Source: Saprospiraceae bacterium (GTDB taxonomy: Bacteria > Bacteroidota > Bacteroidia > Chitinophagales > Saprospiraceae). From it: 64,000 bases of DNA. Where the stretch lies: assembly GCA_028279185.1 (NCBI GenBank), contig JANQSS010000070.1, forward strand, positions 1 through 64,000, given 5' to 3'. A program made the position numbers and the translations under genes. Positions within the stretch are counted from its first letter, which is position 1. The number at the start of each line of letters is the position of its first letter. Under the pieces are notes generated by a model. The model did not search any database. It had not been told where the DNA came from and saw nothing but the letters and a program-made list of their open reading frames with translations. Below are positions 8,682 to 17,047 of the stretch, piece after piece.

Positions 8682-10277
8682 ATGGCAACGCGATTGACTC
8701 CGCTATCACGAATTTTAATTACATTACTCATCGTAGCGGCTATAGGGTTTGGAATTAAATATTTAATTGACAATACCGAATTAGGTGATCGAATAAAAGA
8801 ATCAGCTGATAAAATTGAAACGGGAACAACGACCGAAAAAGACAATACAGCCAAAACCGAAAAACCCGCCGGAACGACTAAAGTGACCGATGACGAAACG
8901 TTGGTTGTTCAGGTATTTACCTGGGGTGGTTATGCACCTGGTATTTACTTTAACGAAGGTTTTAAACCATCAAAGCATTCCAGGTATTTTAAAGATTATG
9001 GCCTTAATGTAGAATTTAAGTTAATCGATGATTTTGATGCGTCGCGGCAAGCCTGGATTGCCGATGAAGTCCATCTTCACGGAAATGAGGTGAGCGCCAT
9101 GGCAACAGAGATGGAGCGACTCGGACCTGAAAAACCTAAAGTACTCATGCAGGTAGACTGGTCCCGTGGTGGTGATGCCATCATCGGTCGGCGCGGAATC
9201 AAGCGTATCAATGATTTAAAAGGAAAAGCCGTTGCGGTAACTCCATCAACACCAAGCCAAACATTTCTTCTTTTTGCGCTTGAGTCGGCGGGACTTTCAC
9301 TGGCTGACGTTAAAGTAATAGAAGTTCCAAGTGCTCCTGATGCTGCAGTAGCCTTCAGAAGTGGTAAGGTTGACGCCGCCGTAGTCTGGAGCCCAGATGA
9401 TATTTTCGCAACACGTGACGTTCCGGGTTCCAGCATATTGCAATCTACCCGGGAGGCCTCTCATATTATAGCTGATGTCTTTGTTGTAAAGCAGTCGTAT
9501 ATCGACAAACATCCGGATAAATTGGCGAAATTTTATGAAGGTTGGATGCGCGGTGCTGCAGAATTGAACAGCAGTAAGGCTAACCTCGAAAAAGCCGCTA
9601 AAATTCTAGGCGACGGACTGGGTATGTCTGCGGAGGATGCCCTCGGCATGATGGAAACGGTCAGGTTCACAACACATGGGGACAATTTGAATTTCTTTGG
9701 AATGAATTCAACGTATAAAGGTGTTACTGGACTTTCCTTGTATACTAAAATGGGCGATGAATTTGAAAAACTAGGTTTCGCTCCAGCGAATCGTCCGAAT
9801 TGGAGGACATTGAGCTATGCGCCAGCTATTTCTGCAGCCAACTTGACCGGTAAAGGACATCTGGCGGAGGGGCAAAAAGACTTTGAGCCAGCTAAACCTG
9901 CCGACAGGGTAAAGCCAGCAATTGCATCAAAACCAATAAGCATTTCATTTCCAACAGGAAGTGCCGTGGTAGGCGACAACGCCAAAACTCTAATTGATTT
10001 ACAATTCTCAGGTGTTGCTAAAGCCTATGGCAACTCCAGAATACGTGTTGAAGGAAATACGGATTACACGGGAAGCAGAGAGACAAATATTCGATTGTCA
10101 AAAGAGCGCGCACAGGCGGTAGCAAAGTATTTAGAACAGCAATATAGTATTGATCCGGATCGATTTATCATCGTTGGCAATGGGCCTGATAAACCGGTAA
10201 AAGGCTGCGAAACTGACCGATCACCGGCTTGTCTTGCAAAAAATAGAAGAACAGAATTTCAATTGCTTGCCGATTAA
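8682..10277 (+). CDS. ABC substrate-binding protein (NMT1/TauA-like) fused to a C-terminal OmpA peptidoglycan-binding domain
   Basis: 531 residues in three parts. Residues about 9-28 are a single hydrophobic anchor with no lipobox or clear cleavage site; 35-68 form a Thr/Lys/Glu linker; about 72-390 are a periplasmic binding fold of the nitrate/sulfonate/taurine type ('GRRGIKRINDLKGKAVAV', 'FLLFALESAGLSLADVKV', 'AAVAFRSGKVDAAVVWSP'). Residues about 415-531 are an OmpA-like domain with 'NTDYTGSRETNIRLSKERA', keeping the Asp and Arg that hold diaminopimelate. The protein should therefore reach from the inner membrane to peptidoglycan. The next gene begins directly after its stop codon and encodes the permease. 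Substrate unknown; an annotation as a phosphate-type binding protein would not be supported by motif alone. Confidence 0.9.
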   Translation: MATRLTPLSRILITLLIVAAIGFGIKYLIDNTELGDRIKESADKIETGTTTEKDNTAKTEKPAGTTKVTDDETLVVQVFTWGGYAPGIYFNEGFKPSKHSRYFKDYGLNVEFKLIDDFDASRQAWIADEVHLHGNEVSAMATEMERLGPEKPKVLMQVDWSRGGDAIIGRRGIKRINDLKGKAVAVTPSTPSQTFLLFALESAGLSLADVKVIEVPSAPDAAVAFRSGKVDAAVVWSPDDIFATRDVPGSSILQSTREASHIIADVFVVKQSYIDKHPDKLAKFYEGWMRGAAELNSSKANLEKAAKILGDGLGMSAEDALGMMETVRFTTHGDNLNFFGMNSTYKGVTGLSLYTKMGDEFEKLGFAPANRPNWRTLSYAPAISAANLTGKGHLAEGQKDFEPAKPADRVKPAIASKPISISFPTGSAVVGDNAKTLIDLQFSGVAKAYGNSRIRVEGNTDYTGSRETNIRLSKERAQAVAKYLEQQYSIDPDRFIIVGNGPDKPVKGCETDRSPACLAKNRRTEFQLLAD

Positions 10278-11333
10278 ATGATTGGCTACGAAAAAGGATT
10301 ACTAAAATTACGTGGACTAATAAGTTCGCGCACAAATCTTCTATTGGAAATAGGAGGTTTCGCTTTGCTACTGGTGATCTGGTATCTGTTAACCGCAGGG
10401 GAAGACCCTATCTTGCGGAAGGCCATCTTACCCGGACCGAGAGATACTTTTGCCGCTTTTTTTGAATTAATCCGCGAAAATGAATTAATTCGAAATGTTC
10501 TTCATTCAATCGGATTGAATTTAGCAGGGTACATCGAAGCCATTTTATTAGCGATTATATTTGGGTTTTTGATCGGCCTATTTCCGCTTTTTCGTGGCCT
10601 TTTTCAACGACAAGTCGACGCCTTGCGATTTGTCCCCCTTACGGCGGTGACAGGTATTTTCATTGTCTGGTTCGGCCTAGGTGTTGGTATGAAAGTACAT
10701 TTCTTGGCTTTCGGTATTTTTATATACCTGCTGCCCGTTGTCGTGCAACGACTGGACGAGGTATCCGACGTTTACTTAAAAACTGTCTATACGCTGGGAG
10801 CCACCAATTGGCAAACGATCAAGTCCGTATTTATTCCTCATGTAATGTCAAAACTCATAGGAGACATTCGCGTGTTGACGGCCATTTCATGGACGTATAT
10901 CATAATAGCCGAGATGCTCGGGAATGAAGGTGGAATAGGCGCACTCATCTGGCGCGTAGGTGTCCGACAAGGACGAATGGACAAATTATTTGCTTTACTT
11001 GTTATAATAATTATCATCGGAGCATTTCAAGATAAGATATTTAACATGCTCGATCGATATTTCTTTCCACATAAATATCAGACACAGCCTGACTACGGCA
11101 CAACAAAAAAGGCGTCGACTTTCCAGGTATTTTTGGCCTATATCTGGCAGACATTATTTTATGTTTTACTGGCCATTTATTTATTACTGATACTTAACGA
11201 GTACACCGGATTGATTACAAATGAAAAGATCCTTGGGCATTACTTCGGTGGTACAGCGCCAGTAGTAAACTTAGTTGTTATTGCTACAGCCGCGTACATT
11301 GGTTACGAGTTTATTAAGAAACGAAAAAAGTAA
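10278..11333 (+). CDS. ABC transporter permease, TauC/SsuC-like, with extra C-terminal membrane segments
   Basis: 351 residues, about 90 longer than usual for TauC/SsuC permeases. The first 265 carry the binding-protein-dependent transport fold: 'ILPGPRDTFAAFFEL', 'FVPLTAVTGIFIVWFGLG', the ATPase-coupling EAA loop 'TLGATNWQTIKSVFIPHVM' and 'AEMLGNEGGIGALIW'. The C-terminal extension has two further hydrophobic helices ('TLFYVLLAIYLLLILNEY' and 'PVVNLVVIATAAYIGYEF') and ends in a Lys/Arg tail. It starts immediately after the binding protein's stop codon and overlaps the next gene by one base (TAATG), so translation is coupled on both sides. Confidence 0.92.
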   Translation: MIGYEKGLLKLRGLISSRTNLLLEIGGFALLLVIWYLLTAGEDPILRKAILPGPRDTFAAFFELIRENELIRNVLHSIGLNLAGYIEAILLAIIFGFLIGLFPLFRGLFQRQVDALRFVPLTAVTGIFIVWFGLGVGMKVHFLAFGIFIYLLPVVVQRLDEVSDVYLKTVYTLGATNWQTIKSVFIPHVMSKLIGDIRVLTAISWTYIIIAEMLGNEGGIGALIWRVGVRQGRMDKLFALLVIIIIIGAFQDKIFNMLDRYFFPHKYQTQPDYGTTKKASTFQVFLAYIWQTLFYVLLAIYLLLILNEYTGLITNEKILGHYFGGTAPVVNLVVIATAAYIGYEFIKKRKK

Positions 11334-12019
11334 TGGCAGAATTTTTTGAATTATTAGAAGCAGAATTACAACCGCAGATAGACAAAATTTTGCATCATCC
11401 GTTTTTAAATCGAATTAAAGACGGTTGGCTTAATCGGGATCAATTAAAATACTTTGTAGGGCAGTATGGTATTTATTGCCGATTCTTTCCCCGATTTTTA
11501 TCAGCCGCGGCAGCAAATATACCTGATGATCCGACGCGCATGGCTCTAGTCGAAAACCTCTGGGAAGAGCACGGTGAAGGCATCTTGACAAAGTCTCATC
11601 GCATATTATACAATAACTTTGCAGAGGCTATTGGTTTCACAATAGACGAATTAGAAAGCACACCTGCTTTGGCTACCACAGAAATCTGTGTTGAAAATTT
11701 AATGGATCTATGTCGGGACAGCCATTTTTTAGTGGGATTGGGTGCATTAGGGCCCGGTACCGAATATTTCACAAATGACGAATATCGAATCATTGCCGAG
11801 GGCATGAAAACATACGAATTTCTGTCTGAATCAGACATTGAATTTTGGACCGTCCATATTTCACTCGACGAACATCATTATTCAGACATGATCGATGCCA
11901 TAAAAAAATGGGTTACGGATGAAAAATCAGAAGAACGCATTCGGAAAGGAGCGCTTAAGGCACTCGCTTTAGAATACATATTTTGGGAAGGACTTGAAGA
12001 TAATTTACCAGGAAAATAA
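11333..12019 (+). CDS. Haem-oxygenase-like di-iron oxidase (CADD/PqqC/TenA superfamily)
   Basis: 228 residues, all helical, no signal peptide. The metal-ligand pattern of haem-oxygenase-like di-iron oxidases is present in order: Glu79 in 'NLWEEHGEG', His89 in 'KSHRIL', Glu144 in 'GPGTEYFT', then His175-x3-Asp179-x2-His182 in 'HISLDEHH'. This is the Glu-His-Glu-His-Asp-His order of CADD and SznF-type enzymes, and unlike TenA there is no catalytic cysteine in the usual place. Such enzymes oxidise amino acids, amines or fatty acids. It is sandwiched between permease and ATPase genes (1-base overlap, 9-base gap), which suggests it acts on the imported compound. The reaction cannot be inferred. 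Confidence 0.85.
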   Translation: MAEFFELLEAELQPQIDKILHHPFLNRIKDGWLNRDQLKYFVGQYGIYCRFFPRFLSAAAANIPDDPTRMALVENLWEEHGEGILTKSHRILYNNFAEAIGFTIDELESTPALATTEICVENLMDLCRDSHFLVGLGALGPGTEYFTNDEYRIIAEGMKTYEFLSESDIEFWTVHISLDEHHYSDMIDAIKKWVTDEKSEERIRKGALKALALEYIFWEGLEDNLPGK

Positions 12020-12028
12020 GGACTGCAG

Positions 12029-12841
12029 ATGTTCACAGATAATCCAACTACTAAAAATATTATCGAACTACGAGGAATTAGCCAGTCGTACGACGGCGGT
12101 CGGACCTATGTGATGAAAGATTTAGAGTTCCTTGTGGAGGACAAAGAGGGGCAGGGACAATTTGTAGTTGTGCTAGGGATGTCAGGTAGTGGAAAATCCA
12201 CTTTGCTTCGCTATATAGCAGGGCTTCAAAAACCAACTTCCGGAACAGTAAAAATTGCTGGAAAGCCCGTTAGTCGCGAGAATAGGGCGGGTATGGTCTT
12301 TCAGCAATATTCATCTCTGCCATGGATGACAGTTCTGGATAATGTAGGGCTGGCATTGCGCTATCAAGGTGTAAACAAAAAAGATCGCGATGCAAAAGCC
12401 ATGGAAATGATCGAAATGGTCGGCCTGGCCGGACATGAATACAAGTATGCGCAATACCCCTCATTGTCCGGTGGTCAGCTGCAACGCGTCGCAATTGCGC
12501 GTAGTCTACTGGCAAATTCCAACGTGCTGTTGATGGATGAACCTTTTGGAGCATTAGATATTCGCACGCGGTTACAAATGCAAGACTTACTCGAAGATAT
12601 TTGGTTAAAATTTAGACCCACAATTATTTTCGTTACACATGATATATCCGAAGCTGTATATCTTGCTGATGATATATATATACTTTCTGCGCCACCGGCA
12701 AAATTTGTCGAACATATCGACATTGATTTACCCTTCAACCGTTCTCGAGCTACTAAAAGGGAACCCAGATATATAGAGCTCGTGCAAGAGGTAGAAGATC
12801 GGATGATTCAAGTGGCCGAAATGACCTCAAGCCACGCATAA
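12029..12841 (+). CDS. ABC transporter ATP-binding protein, SsuB/TauB-like
   Basis: 270 residues, one nucleotide-binding domain. Walker A 'GMSGSGKST' at 50-58, Q-loop 'VFQQYSSLPWMTVLDNV', signature 'LSGGQLQRVAIARSL', Walker B 'VLLMDEPFGALD' and the switch His in 'FVTHD' are all intact. 'SLPWMTVLDNV' is typical for nitrate/sulfonate/taurine importers. Last gene of the operon that starts at 6883; it supplies the energy for the permease at 10278. Converges with the hydrolase at 12865. Confidence 0.95.
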   Translation: MFTDNPTTKNIIELRGISQSYDGGRTYVMKDLEFLVEDKEGQGQFVVVLGMSGSGKSTLLRYIAGLQKPTSGTVKIAGKPVSRENRAGMVFQQYSSLPWMTVLDNVGLALRYQGVNKKDRDAKAMEMIEMVGLAGHEYKYAQYPSLSGGQLQRVAIARSLLANSNVLLMDEPFGALDIRTRLQMQDLLEDIWLKFRPTIIFVTHDISEAVYLADDIYILSAPPAKFVEHIDIDLPFNRSRATKREPRYIELVQEVEDRMIQVAEMTSSHA

Positions 12842-12864
12842 AGAATGGAGCAGTAAATAAAAAA

Positions 12865-13701
12865 TTAATTGCTCAAAAAAGTATTCACGTCATCGCGCAG
12901 CTGTGAATCGCGGTCCAACCAAAGCATATGACCACACGCATTTTGATAAATGCGAAGCTTGGCATTCGATATACGTTCATTTGCAAAATGCGCAAATTCA
13001 ATCGGTACGGCCTTATCAAAGCGACTGTGCAATATTAACGTGGGGCAATTAATTTGGGCCAAATTATCAACTTCGATTCTCTGATTTATGTCAGCAATGA
13101 ATCCCTTCCCAGAGGCCTGACTCATAATTAATTTTCGAATCGTATTGATTTGTCTAATGGTGACACCCTTAGGCGGCCTTAAGGAAAGTTGATTAATAAA
13201 AATACGTGACATAGTGTTGGGAAGTATGGTGAAAAAGAATTTGAATAAATACCATGTTACTTTTTCAACTTTGGGAGCAAACAATACACGAGCTAACTGG
13301 TACTCTCTCGATTTTTTAGACAACCATTTGCGCGTCACGGCCGAGATCAGAATTAATTTTTCCGTACGATTTCCAAATTCAGCGGCCAGGCAAATAGCGG
13401 TTAAGCCACCGGCTGAAATACCGAGTACAATAGCTTTATCGACAGCAAGTTTATTGAGCAATTCGATCATAAGAAAAGCGGCGTCTTTCGGCTGCGAATT
13501 TAGCCCCAACGGTGTCTTTCCATAACCAGGCCTGGATGGAATAATGAGACAATATTTGCTCAAGTCGAATCCAGTACAACACAACGTATCACGGCAATTG
13601 CTATGCCCACCATGAAGAACCAATACAGCGATTCCACGTCCAATTGTTGAATATTCAACTGGACCAAAGGCAGTCTTTACTAGATGCATTTTTGCCTGCA
13701 A
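12865..13701 (-). CDS. Alpha/beta-fold hydrolase
   Basis: 278 residues with the standard catalytic set: oxyanion motif 'VLVLHGGHSNCRD', nucleophile elbow 'GISAGG', acid in 'HSRFDKAVP' and His in 'ACGHMLWLD'. A helical cap with hydrophobic 'WYLFKFFFTILPNT' sits between the elbow and the acid, as in esterases and C-C bond hydrolases. No signal peptide. It lies 23 bases downstream of the large T9SS gene on the same strand and may be read through from it. Substrate unknown. Confidence 0.88.
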   Translation of the reverse strand: MQAKMHLVKTAFGPVEYSTIGRGIAVLVLHGGHSNCRDTLCCTGFDLSKYCLIIPSRPGYGKTPLGLNSQPKDAAFLMIELLNKLAVDKAIVLGISAGGLTAICLAAEFGNRTEKLILISAVTRKWLSKKSREYQLARVLFAPKVEKVTWYLFKFFFTILPNTMSRIFINQLSLRPPKGVTIRQINTIRKLIMSQASGKGFIADINQRIEVDNLAQINCPTLILHSRFDKAVPIEFAHFANERISNAKLRIYQNACGHMLWLDRDSQLRDDVNTFLSN

Positions 13702-13724
13702 CTATCCGAATCGCTCCTTCAGAG

Positions 13725-16700
13725 CTATTGATTTAATATGATGGACTTCACAATGGCTCTACCATCATTTAATTTAAGTTTAGCCAAATAGTAGCCGTCC
13801 GATAAGTCATCCAGTGCCAACATATTATTCTTTCCATCTAAGTCATGGTACATACGAACCTGCCGTCCATTGACATGATATAGCTCAATTTCGTAAGAAC
13901 CAAGTTCTGGGCTGACTTCGACAAATAGTGTTTTTCCGTAGGAATACAGTGTGACTAATTCTTCCAATACTTGCTGATTATAAGCATTACTTAATTCATC
14001 AACAAAAATTGAATCCACTGTGAATACACAATCATTCGCGTCGGTCACAACTACAGAATAATAGTCCGAGAATAAATTAAATAGATCTTCTTCCATGGAA
14101 TAGGGCATTGTATCTCTGAACCATGCAAATTCATACGGTGATGTGCCGCCCACAACATTAATTTCAATGCTTCCATCGAAATTTCCAACGGTGGCATCTA
14201 TAATTATTAAAGAATCTAACATCAGACTATCTGGCGCATCGATAACAAATGTGTCCAGCAAAGTACATCCCGTGGCATCAACGATCTCAATAATGTACTC
14301 TCCCGCAGCAAGCATAGAAATATCTCCATTTGGAGTCAGTGAGAATGAATATGGTGCCGTTCCACCCGTAGTCATCGTCAGTGCAGATCCATCGCTGGAA
14401 TACGAACATGATGCGTCGACGGTAGACATCTCATTTGCCAGATCTGAAATAACCGTCACACTAAATGAACAGACTGCCCGGTTACCAAATTGATCCACGG
14501 CCTCATAGCTTTCTGTGGTTGTGCCCACGGGAAATAATTGACCACTACCTAATCCCGAAAGCAAATTCACCTGAACACCAGGGCAGTTATCATCTGCCGT
14601 TGGCAGAACATAGTTAATTGTATCGCATGAATTCACGGTAATATCGGCAGGACAAGCTATTGTCGGACTTATTGTATCGATGACAATCAAGTACAATGTC
14701 GCTGCACCAATATTACCGGAGGCATCACCCACCGAATATTCCTGATCAAATATTCCAACGTCATCGCAATCAACTTCAAGATTCGTGAATAAAGCGCCGG
14801 GGTTTGGATCGCAGTTATCTTGTAGATTGGCGAAAAAAGCCGCGCTATCCAATACCGCCATTCCATTGTGATCCAGAAACAGGCAAAGTGTATCAAGTAT
14901 ATATTCAGGCATTTGTGTATCACTTCCTGATAATGTGGTCATTGCATTTGCCATACAACCATCAGTCCCAGTTACTGTAATACTATAATTGTTCGCGGCC
15001 AATCCGAAAATTGTGTCGGCCATGGAAGCTGTTGACCAGGATACAGAAGCAACATCCATGTTAGCGTTGTATGTCAACACACCGTTTACGTCATTCGGGC
15101 AATCTAAATCTTGAATAACAACTATGTCAACCGTTAAATCACAACCGGATCCCATCACAGTCCCACTGGCTGTTTTCTCACAATCATTGGCATCCGTCAC
15201 AGTAACCATGTATGTCCCTGGTGGCAAATTGATATTCGCAGCCCCTGAAGCACCATTTGACCATTCGTAATCATATGGGCTATTACCCCCCATGGGTGTT
15301 GCAACAATAGACCCATCATTTGCCCCAGGTGCACTTTCATGTGTGATATCCAGGTCAATTGTAATATCCATCGGCTGTGATATGTTCACAACCACCATAT
15401 CCTGACATCCATTGGCATCTGTGACCATACAGGTGTAAACTGCCGCAATAAGATTACTCGCAGTTGCTCCCGTCTGACCATCGGACCACATGTAATCATA
15501 GGGCATCGTTCCTCCAACAGCTGAAACGGTTGCACTGCCGTCGGAGCCACCAAAACAAGATACGTTTTGCTGATTAGTTACAGACAAGATCAGTTCATCT
15601 GGTTGCTGGATATTTACGTCCAGCACTTCCGTACAAAGGTTATTGTCCGTCACCGTTACAGTTTGAACGCCAGGTCCAAGATTAACAGCCGTTGTCCCAT
15701 TTTGGCCATCGGGCCAATTGTACGTGTATGGAGCGGTTCCTCCATCTCCCGCTACTGTTGCAGTGCCATCATTAAAGCCAAAACATGAGATATCAGTTTG
15801 TGTGACTAACTCCAGTGTCAATATGTCGGGCTCATCAATCGTTGTAGAACCTGTTGCAGTACATCCATTGTCATCCGTCACCGTCACGGATACGAGCCCC
15901 GCATCGAGACCAGTGGCCGTCGCCGTCGTTTGTCCGTTTGACCATAAAAACATGTACGGTCCTGTTCCACCTGATGGAGACGACATGGCTTGTCCGTCAC
16001 CGTCACCGTTACAGGTTATGTGATTAACAACCGTAACGGTAGGATCTATGGCTGCAGGTTCGTCGATTTGCACCGAGGCAGTCGCCGTTTGGGCATTGAC
16101 ATCCGTCACGGTCACTGTTGCCAAACCGGCAGGTAGCATCGTCGCAGTCGCGGTGGTTTCACCATTTGACCAGAGGTACATGTATGTTGGTGTACCACCT
16201 GTTGCCATAACCGTAGCAGATCCATCATCTCCACCATTACAGGTAACATCAGATGACGCCGTGATTTGAGCATCAAGCGGAGTTAGTCCCGTAAAGTCTC
16301 CCGAAACGTTAGATGTTACGACGCCGTCTCCACCGTTGGTCGAGTTTCCATTTGCAAGGACGCTGGCGGCGTAAAAAGTAATATCGCCATCCGGCCCGGA
16401 TAACGGCGCCTCCCAGTCTACAGACCAGGAAACCATATCGCCTCCACCAAAACCCATAGCCGGTTGATGCTCGTGGTAAGAGCGGCCGGAACCCACAACG
16501 GTGATCGTACTGGCCGCCGATGGATTACTCATTGAACCCGCGTTTATATTCCCATCATCGTGTAAAGCCAACATTTGAAAGCCCGCCAGGACAGAACCGG
16601 TTGTCGTCGTGGAAGTTACTGTAATTGTATACGTCTGGCCAGGTGTAACGGTAGTCGGGACACCTGTAATCATAACGTTACCTTGTTGTGCTCCAGCACT

Positions 16701-16823
16701 GTGACAATCAGAGCACAAACCATCACCTGGTGCTCCGGTTCGACCGTTGGGTGGATTTGAACTAAACGAAAGGGCTAAAACAATGGCTAGACCTGCTAAC
16801 AAACGGAGTATCGAATGCTTCAT
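13725..16823 (-). CDS. Secreted SprB-repeat/HYR surface protein with N-terminal CxxCH motif and T9SS type A sorting domain
   Basis: 1032 residues. A signal peptide (about 1-22) is followed by 'NPPNGRTGAPGDGLCSDCHS', the start of a choice-of-anchor V-type domain, with one haem-c type CxxCH. From about 190 on come several ~75-residue SprB-like repeats, each with 'CNGGDDGSATV'-like and 'YLWSNGETTATA'-like blocks and ending in 'VTVTDxNGC'; at least five clear and two or three divergent copies. A HYR-like domain ('ISPTIACPADITVN') sits near 660-745. The last 75 residues form a short type A sorting domain ending 'GYYLAKLKLNDGRAIVKSI'. Most likely a cell-surface adhesin or gliding-related filament. 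The haem site is only a motif. Confidence 0.88.
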   Translation of the reverse strand: MKHSILRLLAGLAIVLALSFSSNPPNGRTGAPGDGLCSDCHSAGAQQGNVMITGVPTTVTPGQTYTITVTSTTTTGSVLAGFQMLALHDDGNINAGSMSNPSAASTITVVGSGRSYHEHQPAMGFGGGDMVSWSVDWEAPLSGPDGDITFYAASVLANGNSTNGGDGVVTSNVSGDFTGLTPLDAQITASSDVTCNGGDDGSATVMATGGTPTYMYLWSNGETTATATMLPAGLATVTVTDVNAQTATASVQIDEPAAIDPTVTVVNHITCNGDGDGQAMSSPSGGTGPYMFLWSNGQTTATATGLDAGLVSVTVTDDNGCTATGSTTIDEPDILTLELVTQTDISCFGFNDGTATVAGDGGTAPYTYNWPDGQNGTTAVNLGPGVQTVTVTDNNLCTEVLDVNIQQPDELILSVTNQQNVSCFGGSDGSATVSAVGGTMPYDYMWSDGQTGATASNLIAAVYTCMVTDANGCQDMVVVNISQPMDITIDLDITHESAPGANDGSIVATPMGGNSPYDYEWSNGASGAANINLPPGTYMVTVTDANDCEKTASGTVMGSGCDLTVDIVVIQDLDCPNDVNGVLTYNANMDVASVSWSTASMADTIFGLAANNYSITVTGTDGCMANAMTTLSGSDTQMPEYILDTLCLFLDHNGMAVLDSAAFFANLQDNCDPNPGALFTNLEVDCDDVGIFDQEYSVGDASGNIGAATLYLIVIDTISPTIACPADITVNSCDTINYVLPTADDNCPGVQVNLLSGLGSGQLFPVGTTTESYEAVDQFGNRAVCSFSVTVISDLANEMSTVDASCSYSSDGSALTMTTGGTAPYSFSLTPNGDISMLAAGEYIIEIVDATGCTLLDTFVIDAPDSLMLDSLIIIDATVGNFDGSIEINVVGGTSPYEFAWFRDTMPYSMEEDLFNLFSDYYSVVVTDANDCVFTVDSIFVDELSNAYNQQVLEELVTLYSYGKTLFVEVSPELGSYEIELYHVNGRQVRMYHDLDGKNNMLALDDLSDGYYLAKLKLNDGRAIVKSIILNQ

Positions 16824-17047
16824 GATGGCGATTTAATTATGAACCTTTAAAGTACAAATTCAAAATTGTACACGCTCTGTACATTATACGACATGGAATA
16901 GATATTTTCTGAATCGGCTGAATCAAATGATGAATAGTTTATCCTCTAAACTTCACAAGCATATGGACTGAATTAAAACTTATTATATTCATATCGAAGC
17001 GCACGCATCATTTCACCATTTTTACCAGCCGACTTGGTTCACAGCAT

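Noticed and set aside
14143-16760. Several long frames on the plus strand opposite the SprB-repeat gene
   Set aside because: They mirror the low-complexity repeats of the real gene on the other strand.
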